DNA from: Streptacidiphilus pinicola
GTDB lineage: Bacteria; Actinomycetota; Actinomycetes; Streptomycetales; Streptomycetaceae
Assembly: GCF_003258295.1 (NCBI RefSeq)
Contig: NZ_QKYN01000046.1
Span: 1 to 56,286 of the forward strand
DNA: 56,286 bases
Direction of reading: 5' to 3'
In this document: in pieces, positions 42,447 to 51,006 of the stretch
Numbering within the stretch: position 1 is the first letter of the stretch
Layout of the letters: the number at the start of each line of letters is the position of its first letter
Position numbers and translations under genes: made by a program
The notes under the pieces: generated by a model
Databases searched by the model: none
What the model was told of the DNA's origin: nothing
What the model saw: only the letters and a program-made list of their open reading frames with translations

Positions 42447-43139
42447 ATGGAGCTCAACCCGCACCGCAAGCCCCGCATCCGACCCCACGCCGGCGCGGCG
42501 CGCCGCGCCCTGCGCTTCGGCCTGCTCGCCACCGCCGGGCTCGGCGTGATCGGCGCGACCGCCGGCACGGCCCAGGCCGTCCAGGGCGTCGCTGTGGCGC
42601 ACGACAGCGCGCGCACCCTGGCCGACCGGGCCCACGAGACCAGGTTCCAGGACTCGTTCACCGTCCACCAGTACGGCACCCTCTACGCGGCGAGCGCCCG
42701 CAACCAGGCGCTGGCGGTCTCCGCCTACTGCTCCGCCGACGACCCGTGCCGCTCGGTCGCGCTGTCGTTCCAGATCGTCACCATGGCGGGGGAGAACATC
42801 CACCTCAACGCCGTCAACCTGAGCCGCGCCGAGAACGTGCACTGCGACGACTGCCAGACGCTGGCCGGGGCCTACCAGTTCGTCGTCTCCACACCGCGCC
42901 CGTTCACCCTGAGCGCCGCCGCGCAGCGCCAACTCGCGGACATCCACCGCAAGCTGGACGCGCTGGGCCGCTCGCACGCCTCGGTGGCGGAGCTGAAGAG
43001 CCAGGCCGACGCGCTGGCCGCCCAGGTCACCTCGATCCTGAAAGCCGCGGCGGCCACCGCCCCGAAGGGCCCGGGCGTGGACGCCCTGGCGCAGCTGGAG
43101 CCGGAGGTGACGGTGCACCGGGTCTTCGACCAGCGCTGA
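42447..43139 (+). CDS. Secreted four-cysteine protein of the peptide operon
   Basis: 230 residues, ATG preceded by GCGAGGAGC. A long signal peptide with twin Arg and a hydrophobic core ends at AQA (about residue 44). The mature domain has two Cys pairs, AYCSADDPCRS and VHCDDCQTLAG, around VALSFQIVTMAGENIHLNAV. A helical C-terminal part (SAAAQRQLADIHRKLDALGR, VAELKSQADALAAQVTSIL) looks like a coiled coil. I do not recognise a family. It is last in the peptide operon and ends at a strong terminator, so it is likely an external partner, chaperone or immunity-like protein for the exported peptides. Confidence 0.75.
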   Translation: MELNPHRKPRIRPHAGAARRALRFGLLATAGLGVIGATAGTAQAVQGVAVAHDSARTLADRAHETRFQDSFTVHQYGTLYAASARNQALAVSAYCSADDPCRSVALSFQIVTMAGENIHLNAVNLSRAENVHCDDCQTLAGAYQFVVSTPRPFTLSAAAQRQLADIHRKLDALGRSHASVAELKSQADALAAQVTSILKAAAATAPKGPGVDALAQLEPEVTVHRVFDQR

Positions 43140-43146
43140 CCCTCCG

Positions 43147-43181
43147 CCGCGCCACCGGGGAGGGCCGCCCCGGTGGCGCGG
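43147..43181. terminator. Bidirectional terminator, 14-bp perfect stem
   Basis: CCGCGCCACCGGGG (43147-43160) pairs perfectly with 43168-43181 across 7 bases. It separates the convergent peptide operon and ABC operon. Confidence 0.85.
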
Positions 43182-43201
43182 ACCGATCTGTAAGAGAGGC
43201 C

Positions 43202-44149
43202 CTACTCGTCGTGGTCGTCCTTGCGGACCTCGATGTGGTCCGGGGCCAGATCGACCGCGACACGGTGTTCCATGCCCAGTGCCTGTAGGAACTTGGCGGG
43301 CAGCTGGACCCGGCCGGTGCGGTCGAGCATCACGTACTCGCGCTCGCTGACCGACTCCGCGCCGTGCTCGTCGACCACCGTGCGGCGCAGTACCTCGCTG
43401 CTGGTGCGGCCGTCGCGGACGGCGACGGTGCGGCGGACCTCGCCGGCCACCATCGGGTCGTGCGTGACGATCACGACGGTCGCGCCGAGCTCGCGGTTGA
43501 CGGTGCGGAAGGCCTCGAAGATGCCCGCCCCGGTCTCGGAGTCCAGCTCGCCGGTGGGCTCGTCGGCCAGCAGCACCGCCGGCTGGTTGGCCATCGCCAC
43601 GGCGATCGCGACGCGCTGCTGCTGGCCGCCGGAGAGCTCGGCGGGAACGCGGTCGGCGAGGTCGCCGATCCCGAGCGCGTCCAGCAGCTCGCGTACCCGC
43701 GGCAGATGCCGCCTGGCGCGGCGGCCGTGGGCCAGTTGCAGCGGCAGCGCGACGTTCTGGGCCGCCGTCAGGAACGGCAGCAGGTTCCGGGCGGTCTGCT
43801 GCCAGACGAAGCCCACCACCTCGCGCCGGTAGCGCAGCCGCTCCTTGGCGGTCATGGCGAGCAGGTCGCAGCCGGCGACGGTCGCGCCGCCGGCGGAGGG
43901 CAGGTCGAGCCCGGCGAGGATGTTCAGCAGCGTGGACTTGCCGCTGCCGGACGCGCCCACGAGCGCGACCAGGTCGCCCTGGTCGACCACCAGGTCGAGC
44001 CCCTGCAGGGCCTGGACCTCGATCCGGTCCGCGCGGAAGATCCGCACCAGTCGGTCGCAGGCGATCGCGGCGCCTGCTCCGTAGCGTCCGGGCACGGCCG
44101 CCGCCAGAGCGCGGTCACGAATCTCGTCGAAGGTCGGGGTACTGGTCAA
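43202..44149 (-). CDS. ABC exporter ATPase fused to a C-terminal AbrB/SpoVT-like domain
   Basis: 315 residues from TTG 44147-44149, with AGGAG seven bases upstream and the TTG overlapping the stop of the permease gene (TTGA). Residues about 30-250 are a LolD/MacB-type ATPase: VGASGSGKST, ELSGGQQQRVAIA, VLLADEPTGELD. After about residue 270 the sequence reads YVMLDRTGRVQLPAKFLQAL and ends EVRKDDHDE, the shape of a SpoVT/AbrB swapped-hairpin domain (as in MazE/AbrB antitoxins). It powers the two permeases that precede it. The extra domain could dimerise or bind DNA, linking transport to regulation. Confidence 0.88.
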   Translation of the reverse strand: MTSTPTFDEIRDRALAAAVPGRYGAGAAIACDRLVRIFRADRIEVQALQGLDLVVDQGDLVALVGASGSGKSTLLNILAGLDLPSAGGATVAGCDLLAMTAKERLRYRREVVGFVWQQTARNLLPFLTAAQNVALPLQLAHGRRARRHLPRVRELLDALGIGDLADRVPAELSGGQQQRVAIAVAMANQPAVLLADEPTGELDSETGAGIFEAFRTVNRELGATVVIVTHDPMVAGEVRRTVAVRDGRTSSEVLRRTVVDEHGAESVSEREYVMLDRTGRVQLPAKFLQALGMEHRVAVDLAPDHIEVRKDDHDE

Positions 44150-46845
44150 CGGCCGTCTCCTGCTCTCAACTCGACGGTGATCTGTCGTCTGCCCTGGACG
44201 GTCGCCTCGGCCAGCCCCGCCACCGCCACCAGGCCGGCGACGATCAGGGTCTGTTCGAGGATCGGTGGCGCCGTCAGCGTCAGACCGGTCGGGACCGGCG
44301 TGCCGACCAGGGGCGACAGGTCGACGGTGGGCCCGAGCAGCAGCACCGCGGCGGTGGCCGCCAGCCCGCCGCCCAGGGCCGCGGTCAGGGTCTGCGGCAG
44401 CGACTCGGCGAGGATCAGCCGCAGGCCCTGCCGTGGCCGCAGGCCCATGGTGCGCAGCCGGGCCAGCAGCGCGGCGCGCTCCGGGCCCGCCCGGACCAGC
44501 GCCAGCAGCACGGCCAGCAGCGCGAAGCACCACGTCGCCACGGTGCACGCCCAGAAGATCCGGGCCGCGGCGGCCTGCAGCGGGTCGTCGGCGAGGGCGG
44601 CCACGTGTGCGGCGCTGGTGTCCGTCCCGAAGGCGGCGGGGACGGCGGCGCGCAGCCGCGCGTCGCCGACGGCGCCGAGGCCCAGCCAGCGGTTGGGCCG
44701 GCTGACGTCCGGCAACCGCGCGGCGACAGCGCTCGCCGGGAGGACCACGACGGTGGCGGTGGCGTCGGGGACGGCCGGAGTGCCGGTGACCACGCCGACC
44801 CCGGTGACCTGGAGTTGGCGCCCCCCGTCCAGACGCAGCGCGTAGCCGTGGCCCGAGCCGGCGCCCGCGAGGTCGCCGCTGACCAGCCCCGGCACCGGGC
44901 TGCCGGAGCCCGACGACGGCGTGGTCAGCTGCGCCGGATCGAAGGCGCCCCGGCCGACGGCCCGCGCCAGCCGCGCGTAGGTCTGCGGGTCCACCGCGAC
45001 CAGGGTGGCCGGGGGTTGGACGGCGCCGTCCTTGACGACGGTGACGTCGTCCTGCTCCCAGAAGGCGGTACCGAGGCTCACGCCGGGAAGCGCCGCCAGG
45101 CTCCTGGCGAGACCGGGAGGCAGTGTCGCGCCCGGGGGAGCGACGACCGACGCGTCGCCGCCGACCGCCAGCCGGGCGAGCGCGGAGCGGGAGTCGGAGA
45201 CCGACCGGAGCGTGGCTGCGCCGAAGCCGGCGGTGGTGACGGCCAGGGTCAGCGCGAGCAGCGGCAGGACGGAAGGGCGCCGCGCTCCGCCGGTCCCGCG
45301 GGCCGCGCGGGCCAGGCCGAGGAAGCCGACGGCCCCGCTGCCCCGGCCCGCGGCCCGCGCCAACGCGCCGACCAGCAGCGGCTGACAGCGTGCCAGCAGT
45401 ACCGCGCCCACGGCGGCGAGCAGCAGCGGCGCCGCCACCTGCAGCGGGTCAAGACCGCCGACGCCGCGTCGGCGTACCTCGGCGACGGCCGCCACCGCGG
45501 CGGCCAGCAGCGCGAGTTCGGCCACCAGCCGACGCCCGCGCCGCCGCCGGGCGGGCCGCAGCGCGAGCGTGTCGCGCAGCAGGGTGCGCACCGGCACGGC
45601 CAGCAGCGCGAAGAGCAGCGCGGCGACGGCGGCCACCAGGGCGGGGAGCAGGCGGGGCGTCGGCAGCAGGACCAGGGCCAGCCAGGTCGCGAGCAGCCCG
45701 GCCGGGAGCACGGTGCTCAGGCTCTCGCCGAGCAGCCGCAGCACCAGATCGCGGCGGGAGCCGCCGCGCGCCCGAAGCAGCCGCAGCTCGGCGGCGCGCC
45801 GTTCCGCCGTCAGACCGGCGGCCAGGCAGAGCACCACGGCCACCACCCCGGCCAGTCCTGCCGGACCGATCGCGGTCAGCGGCCGGATCGCGGCCTGGCG
45901 GGCGGCGGCCCGGTCCAGCAGCGCCAGCAGCGGGGAGTCGACGAGCAGGTTGTACCGGCCGCTGGCCTCCGCCGCGGCCTGCTGGGTCGGTCCGCCCATC
46001 CAGGACGACAGGTCGGCGCGGCTGAGCGCGAGGGTGTCGCCGTGCAGCCGGGTGTAGTCGACCGGCAGCCACCAGAAGTCCTCGCCCAGGCCCCCTGACC
46101 AGGTGTCGGTGACGGCCACCGAGCTCGCGCCGATCAGGGCGGTGGCGAGCCAGTACCGCGGCGGGTCGTCGCCGCCGGGCAGCGGCAGCAGACAGGCGTG
46201 GGTGGCGCAGGACAGCCCCGCCCAGAAGCGTCCGTCCGGTTCCAGGGGCGTGTAGAGACCGACCACCTGGACGTCGATCCTCGGCGCCATCAGGCCGTTG
46301 GTGTGGAGCAGTTGGCCCACCCGGACGCCCAGGGTGCGAGCGGTGGCCCGGGAGAGGGCGACCTGCAGCACCCCGTGCCGGGGCGCGGCGTTCGGCCAGT
46401 GGCCGTCCACCAGGTGCAGGTGGCCGTCGGTGCGGCCCAGGTAGAGCAGGTTGAGCCGCGGGTCGACCCCGTCGGGCCGGGCCAGGCCCGGATCCGGCAG
46501 TTCGCGCGGCTGCCGGCTGCGCTCCCCGTAGGCCACGTCGTGCGCGTCCAGCGGGAGATGGGGGCTGAGCTGCGGGGTCAGCGCGGCGAGGGCGACGTCC
46601 AGGTCCGCCGCGCGCGCCGGGCCGGTCTGCTGGCGGGGGGCGGCGTCCGCCTGGATCTGGGTGTCGGTCTGGTCGACGCGCTGCAGGGAGGCGGTGAGCG
46701 CCTGGTCGGCCGAGCGGTCCAGCTCGCGCGGCAGGGCGGCGGCGAGGAAGACGGCACAGAACGCCAGCACGGCGGTGAGCAGGGCGGCCAGTGGCGCGGT
46801 GCGCAGGCGGGTGCGCACCCAGGGGGAGCGGACGGGCACGGTCAC
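44146..46845 (-). CDS. FtsX/MacB-type ABC permease 2
   Basis: 899 residues from GTG 46843-46845, ribosome binding site GGAGG inside the end of the previous gene and GTGA overlap with its stop. Layout: helix near residue 20, a large extracytoplasmic domain (about 40-330), three helices with GLTAERRAAELRLLRARGGS as the cytoplasmic loop, further helices, and a second extracytoplasmic block. The C-terminal FtsX unit contains LRTMGLRPRQGLRLILAESL. This two-FtsX-repeat architecture is that of MacB-like or lipoprotein/peptide mechanotransmission systems rather than classical importers. Confidence 0.85.
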   Translation of the reverse strand: MTVPVRSPWVRTRLRTAPLAALLTAVLAFCAVFLAAALPRELDRSADQALTASLQRVDQTDTQIQADAAPRQQTGPARAADLDVALAALTPQLSPHLPLDAHDVAYGERSRQPRELPDPGLARPDGVDPRLNLLYLGRTDGHLHLVDGHWPNAAPRHGVLQVALSRATARTLGVRVGQLLHTNGLMAPRIDVQVVGLYTPLEPDGRFWAGLSCATHACLLPLPGGDDPPRYWLATALIGASSVAVTDTWSGGLGEDFWWLPVDYTRLHGDTLALSRADLSSWMGGPTQQAAAEASGRYNLLVDSPLLALLDRAAARQAAIRPLTAIGPAGLAGVVAVVLCLAAGLTAERRAAELRLLRARGGSRRDLVLRLLGESLSTVLPAGLLATWLALVLLPTPRLLPALVAAVAALLFALLAVPVRTLLRDTLALRPARRRRGRRLVAELALLAAAVAAVAEVRRRGVGGLDPLQVAAPLLLAAVGAVLLARCQPLLVGALARAAGRGSGAVGFLGLARAARGTGGARRPSVLPLLALTLAVTTAGFGAATLRSVSDSRSALARLAVGGDASVVAPPGATLPPGLARSLAALPGVSLGTAFWEQDDVTVVKDGAVQPPATLVAVDPQTYARLARAVGRGAFDPAQLTTPSSGSGSPVPGLVSGDLAGAGSGHGYALRLDGGRQLQVTGVGVVTGTPAVPDATATVVVLPASAVAARLPDVSRPNRWLGLGAVGDARLRAAVPAAFGTDTSAAHVAALADDPLQAAAARIFWACTVATWCFALLAVLLALVRAGPERAALLARLRTMGLRPRQGLRLILAESLPQTLTAALGGGLAATAAVLLLGPTVDLSPLVGTPVPTGLTLTAPPILEQTLIVAGLVAVAGLAEATVQGRRQITVELRAGDGR

Positions 46846-49800
46846 AGCTCCTCCAGGGGGCGCGGGCGGGCGGTGGTGCTGCGACGCCCGCTCAGGAAGG
46901 CGGTCAGCACGGGCACCACGACGATCGCGCCGACCAACGCGAAGGTCCGGCCCAGCGGCAGCGTCACCTGCACCGGCGGCACGGGCTGTTGCGCGGTCGG
47001 GGTGAGCACCACCAGCGGCACCACCAGATGGACGATCAGGGTGCCGACGGCGAGGCCCACCGCCGCTCCCAGCACGATCAGCACGGCCGGTTCTGCGGCG
47101 GCCGTCCGGGCCAGCCGACGTGGCGGACAGCCGAGCGCGCGCAGCACCGCGTTCTCCCGGGCGCGCTCGGACGCCGCGGCCGCGGTCGCCGCCCCGAACC
47201 CGATCGCGGCCAGGACCGCCGCGACCACCGCCAGCACCAGCAGCGTCACCTGCGGTCCCGCGCCCAGCGGATCGTCGGTGAGCTGGGCGGCCACCTCGCC
47301 GCGCAGCTGCACGTCCTGCGTCCCCGGCAGGGCGCGCAGCGCCGCGGCGGCCCGCGCGGGCACCGGGTCGTCCGGTGCGGCGGCGGGCAGCCACCACTCG
47401 GTCGGCTCCGGGCAGGTCGCGTCCAGGGCGGCCAACTGCCGCGTCAGCGACGAGAGATCCACGACCACCGCCTTGCTGCCGGCCGTCGGCATCGCGTTCA
47501 GGACGCCGGTGATCCGCAGCCGCACGGTGGCGTCGCCGACGGGGAACGGCACGACGTCGCCCACCTTGGCGGCGACGGCGCTCAGGTAGTCGCGCGTCGC
47601 CAGGGCGGGCAGGTTGTCCGTGGGTGCGGGCCCGGCGCCGGAGGACGCCGGGGTGATCGCGGCGTCGAGGATGTTCTGGTTCGTCCGGTAGTCGAACGCC
47701 AGCACCCCGGCACCGTCCACGACCGTCGTCGCCTGGGAGCTCGCGTCCGCCGACTGCGCCGGCGGCGTGTAGGCCGACCAGGACGTGCCGGCGGGTGCCG
47801 CGACGGTCGTGGCCGGCCCGTCGGCGGTCGCCGCGGTCGCGATCCCTTGCACTGTCAGCCGGCCGCTGAGCGCGACGCCCGGCAGCGGCTGCACCTGGAC
47901 CTGGACCCCCGCCAGCGTGAGCGGCCAGGCCGGCGCGCCCAGCGGCGTACCGGCGGGCCCGGAGAGGTTCACCGCCAGCGTCGTGGCTCCGGACAGCGGG
48001 ACGGTCGGCGTCTCCACCAGGTGTACCGCGCCGAAGCGGTCGCGCAGCTGCAACTGCAGGGTGGGTCCGGCCTGTTGGCTCGCGGTCGCGGCGCCGCCGT
48101 CCGGCGCGGCGACGGCGGTGAACCCGGTCAGCCGCGTGGTCACCCGCAGGTCGAGGCGCTGCGGCCGACCGGGCAGCGGCACCCCGCCCGCGGCTCCGTG
48201 CGGCGGCGCGGCGGCGACGAGGGGGCCGAAGAGCCGGGCGGTGCTCTGCCCGCCGAGCAGGTCGGCGCGGATCGGGACGCGTGCGGCGACGCCGGCGGCG
48301 TCGACGGCCAGCAGCTCGCTCTGGCTGCCGTCGGGCAGCGAGGCCTGGGTGCGGGCCACCGGGATGATCCGGTCCCCGCCGGGCAGCGTGCCGAACCGGC
48401 CGCCCTGGCCGAGCGCGGGCAGCGTCGAACCCCAGATCCGCAGGCCGTCGGCGGTGGCGAAGGAGGCCTGGTCGGACTGCGAGGCCGACCAGGAGGAGTG
48501 CTGACCGAGCGCCAGCACACCGGTGGCGACGGCGAGCACCAGCAGCAGCGTCGGCCCGGTGGTCCGTCCCGGACGCCGTGCCAGCTGCCAGCCCACCAGC
48601 GCCGCCGACAGACCCCGCCCCCGCGCCGCGAGCAGGCCGCCGAGACGCGCCGCGTAGGGGAGCAGCCGCAGCACCACGACCGTGCCCGCGCACAGCGCCA
48701 GGCTCGGGGCCGCGACGGCGACGGGGTCGACGCCGAGCCCGTTGCCGGCGTCCGCGCTGGAGTGCCCGAGCTCCCGGTAGGCCAGCACCGCCAGCGCGAT
48801 CAACGCCAGGTCCGCGCCGGAGCGGGCGACGCCGCCGACGACGGCGTGCCGCTGTCCGGCCCGCGCCAGCAGGTCGGTGGCGCCGCGCAGCAGGGCCGGG
48901 GCGGCGGCCAGCACCGCGCAGCCCAGCGCGCACAGCCCGGCCACCAGCCAGGAGCGCCAGTTCAGCGAGGTGTCCAGCGGCACCTGCCGCAGCGGTCCGT
49001 AGCCGTGGGCCAACAACCGGAGCAGCACCGGCGTCAGCAGCGGCGCGAGCACGGCTGCGGGCAGGGTCAGCAGCAGCGCCTGCAGCGCGGTGAGCAGGGC
49101 GACCCGGCGCCGGGTCGCCCCCCGCGCCGCCAACAGCGCGTCCTCGGGCGCCTGCCGGGCGCCCTGCAGCTGCACGACCAGCAGCAGCGCGACGGCGGCC
49201 AGCAGCGCGAGCTGCAGCGAGCCGATCAGCTGGTCCGACGCGGACGCCTGCGCCCCCGCCCGCACGTCGTCCAGCTCCGCGTCGAGCTGCGTCTGCACCG
49301 TGAACGGGTCGGCGTGCTCCAGCGCGCTGCTCGCCGGGTCCACCCGGGCGCGCAGCGCGTCCGCCTCCGGCTGACGGATCGTCGACAGGTCGGGGCTGAG
49401 CAGCCAGCTCCGACCGTCCTCGGGCAGCGCACGGGTGGTGAAGACGGTGTCGTCCACCAGCATCGGCCCGTAGCCGGCGAAGCCGTTCAGCTGCACCTCC
49501 CGGCCGCCGAACGGGTCCAGCTGCCAGTAGGGCGCGGTGGCGTCCAGGGCGCGGTAGACGCCGGTGACGGTGACCGTGGTCGGCCCGCCCCCGTAGCGGT
49601 CGGCGAGCGTGACGCGCGCCGGCAGCGCGTGCGCGTCCAGCCGCAGCCGGGCCAGCTCGGCGCGCGGCACGGCCGCCTCCACACCCGTCCCCGGCCCGTG
49701 CGCCGCGGCGGGCCAACGGCCGGAGAGCAGTTGGACGTGGTCGCGTCCCAGCGCGGCGAGCCTGGTCAGGTCGGGATCGCTGCCGCCGGTGCTGGACGGC

Positions 49801-50114
49801 CCCGGCAGCCCGTAGGAGCGGCTGTGCGAGACGGCGTCGACGGCGACCGGGAAGCGTCCGAAGAGGGTGTGGCCGAACGCGGCCACCGCAGCGTCCTCGG
49901 CGGGCCGTTGGTCGGCGCCCTCGGTGCCCTCGACCAGCACGGTGGTGCGGTCGTGGCCGGGCCCCTGCAGCGCGCGCCGCACCCCGGCGTCCCCGACGGA
50001 GCGGCCGAAGGCCGTCAGGCAGGTCAGCACCGTCGTGCTGATCAGCACCGTCAGCAGCATCGCGATCGCGAGCGGCAGCCGTCCGCGCGCCCGGCGCAGC
50101 ACCAAGCCGAACAC
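46842..50114 (-). CDS. FtsX/MacB-type ABC permease 1
   Basis: 1090 residues from GTG 50112-50114, AAGGA upstream. The first helix (RLPLAIAMLLTVLISTTVLT) follows a short basic start, then a large outer domain. A first FtsX-like unit has loop QAPEDALLAARGATRRRVAL, and a second very large outer domain spans about residues 520-930. The final unit has ASERARENAVLRALGCPPRR and three helices. First gene of a three-gene operon with permease 2 and the AbrB-fused ATPase, all overlapping. Its size suggests it handles a peptide or protein outside the membrane. Confidence 0.85.
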   Translation of the reverse strand: MFGLVLRRARGRLPLAIAMLLTVLISTTVLTCLTAFGRSVGDAGVRRALQGPGHDRTTVLVEGTEGADQRPAEDAAVAAFGHTLFGRFPVAVDAVSHSRSYGLPGPSSTGGSDPDLTRLAALGRDHVQLLSGRWPAAAHGPGTGVEAAVPRAELARLRLDAHALPARVTLADRYGGGPTTVTVTGVYRALDATAPYWQLDPFGGREVQLNGFAGYGPMLVDDTVFTTRALPEDGRSWLLSPDLSTIRQPEADALRARVDPASSALEHADPFTVQTQLDAELDDVRAGAQASASDQLIGSLQLALLAAVALLLVVQLQGARQAPEDALLAARGATRRRVALLTALQALLLTLPAAVLAPLLTPVLLRLLAHGYGPLRQVPLDTSLNWRSWLVAGLCALGCAVLAAAPALLRGATDLLARAGQRHAVVGGVARSGADLALIALAVLAYRELGHSSADAGNGLGVDPVAVAAPSLALCAGTVVVLRLLPYAARLGGLLAARGRGLSAALVGWQLARRPGRTTGPTLLLVLAVATGVLALGQHSSWSASQSDQASFATADGLRIWGSTLPALGQGGRFGTLPGGDRIIPVARTQASLPDGSQSELLAVDAAGVAARVPIRADLLGGQSTARLFGPLVAAAPPHGAAGGVPLPGRPQRLDLRVTTRLTGFTAVAAPDGGAATASQQAGPTLQLQLRDRFGAVHLVETPTVPLSGATTLAVNLSGPAGTPLGAPAWPLTLAGVQVQVQPLPGVALSGRLTVQGIATAATADGPATTVAAPAGTSWSAYTPPAQSADASSQATTVVDGAGVLAFDYRTNQNILDAAITPASSGAGPAPTDNLPALATRDYLSAVAAKVGDVVPFPVGDATVRLRITGVLNAMPTAGSKAVVVDLSSLTRQLAALDATCPEPTEWWLPAAAPDDPVPARAAAALRALPGTQDVQLRGEVAAQLTDDPLGAGPQVTLLVLAVVAAVLAAIGFGAATAAAASERARENAVLRALGCPPRRLARTAAAEPAVLIVLGAAVGLAVGTLIVHLVVPLVVLTPTAQQPVPPVQVTLPLGRTFALVGAIVVVPVLTAFLSGRRSTTARPRPLEEL

Positions 50115-50193
50115 AGTTCGTCCTTCCCCCCCCGGTACACCACGGGGGCCGGCGACGCTCCCCCTGCGGCACAGCGGCCGATCCTGGCACGCG

Positions 50194-50211
50194 TCTTCCG
50201 TGCACGGAAGA
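50194..50211. promoter_or_regulatory. Perfect 18-bp palindrome between divergent ABC operons
   Basis: TCTTCCGTGCACGGAAGA, fully symmetric, between permease 1 and the second ATPase. Candidate operator or promoter element for both directions. Confidence 0.5.
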
Positions 50212-50288
50212 GGGGACTTGCGCGAAGCAGCCAACCGATGCGCAAATGTGAGCGCACCAACAGGGGTGGCACGAACGGGGGAGGCCGG

Positions 50289-50990
50289 GTGGCAGCGCGG
50301 GTGGCGGCGAGAGCGGCAGTGGTGGTCGAGGATCTGCACCGCAGCTTCGGCAGCGGATCGCGGGAGGTGCACGCGCTGCGCGGTGTCTCCTTCGAGGCGC
50401 GGGAGGGTGAACTTACGGCGCTCAAGGGCCGGTCCGGCTCGGGCAAGACGACCCTGCTGAACCTGGTCGGGGGCCTGGACACGCCGACTTCCGGCCGGGT
50501 CCGCCTCGACGGCACCGATCTGGCGAGCCTGGACGAGGACGCCCGCCTCACCCTGCGCCGGGACCGGATCGGCTTCGTCTTTCAGTCCTTCGGCCTGATC
50601 CCGGTGCTCTCCGCGGTGGAGAACGTCGGCGTCCCCATGCGGCTGCGCCGCGTCCCCGCCAAGCAGCGCGAGGAGCGCGCCCGCATGCTCCTCGCCCTGG
50701 TCGGCCTCGCCGACCACGTCGACCAGCGCCCCGGCGAGCTCTCCGGCGGCCAGCAGCAGCGCGTCGCCATCGCCCGCGCCCTGGCCAACGAGCCCGCCCT
50801 GATCATCGCGGACGAACCCACCGGCCAACTCGACTCCGAGACCGGCCGCTCGGTCATGGAACTCCTGCGCGCGGTCGTCCGCAGCGAGGGCGTCACCGCC
50901 TTGGTGGCCACCCACGACCCGAACCTGATGGAACTCGCGGACCGCGTGGTGGAGTTGCGCGACGGACGGCTCGTCGAGGACGAGGCCTGA
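50289..50990 (+). CDS. ABC exporter ATPase (MacB/LolD type)
   Basis: 233 residues from GTG 50289, GGGAGG upstream. Walker A LKGRSGSGKTT, Q-loop VFQSFGLIPVLSAVENVGVP, signature ELSGGQQQRVAIARALANEP, Walker B LIIADEPTGQLD and H-loop ATHDP are intact. It is a compact ATPase for FtsX-type permeases, divergent from the permease 1/permease 2/ATPase operon. The cluster thus has two permeases and two ATPases, which might pair differently under different conditions. Confidence 0.92.
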   Translation: MAARVAARAAVVVEDLHRSFGSGSREVHALRGVSFEAREGELTALKGRSGSGKTTLLNLVGGLDTPTSGRVRLDGTDLASLDEDARLTLRRDRIGFVFQSFGLIPVLSAVENVGVPMRLRRVPAKQREERARMLLALVGLADHVDQRPGELSGGQQQRVAIARALANEPALIIADEPTGQLDSETGRSVMELLRAVVRSEGVTALVATHDPNLMELADRVVELRDGRLVEDEA

Positions 50991-51006
50991 TCCGTGAGGG
51001 GCCGCC

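Noticed and set aside
8885-43139. LanM acting on peptides A and B
   Set aside because: The loci are 28 kb apart, LanM has its own precursor, peptide A has one Cys and B has none, so lanthionine rings are not plausible as their main modification.
38795-43201. Integrated element at the tRNA-Leu 3' end
   Set aside because: No integrase, excisionase or repeat of the tRNA 3' end was found within the window; the adjacent hairpin is a plain terminator.
44146-50205. A single 2019-residue open frame on the minus strand
   Set aside because: The part beyond 46845 is an out-of-frame shadow of permease 1; real starts with ribosome binding sites and a GTGA overlap divide the region into two genes.
46791-50288. 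Long plus-strand open frame running into the second ATPase
   Set aside because: Composition is the antisense of the permease genes; ABC homology begins only after the GTG at 50289, which has its own ribosome binding site.
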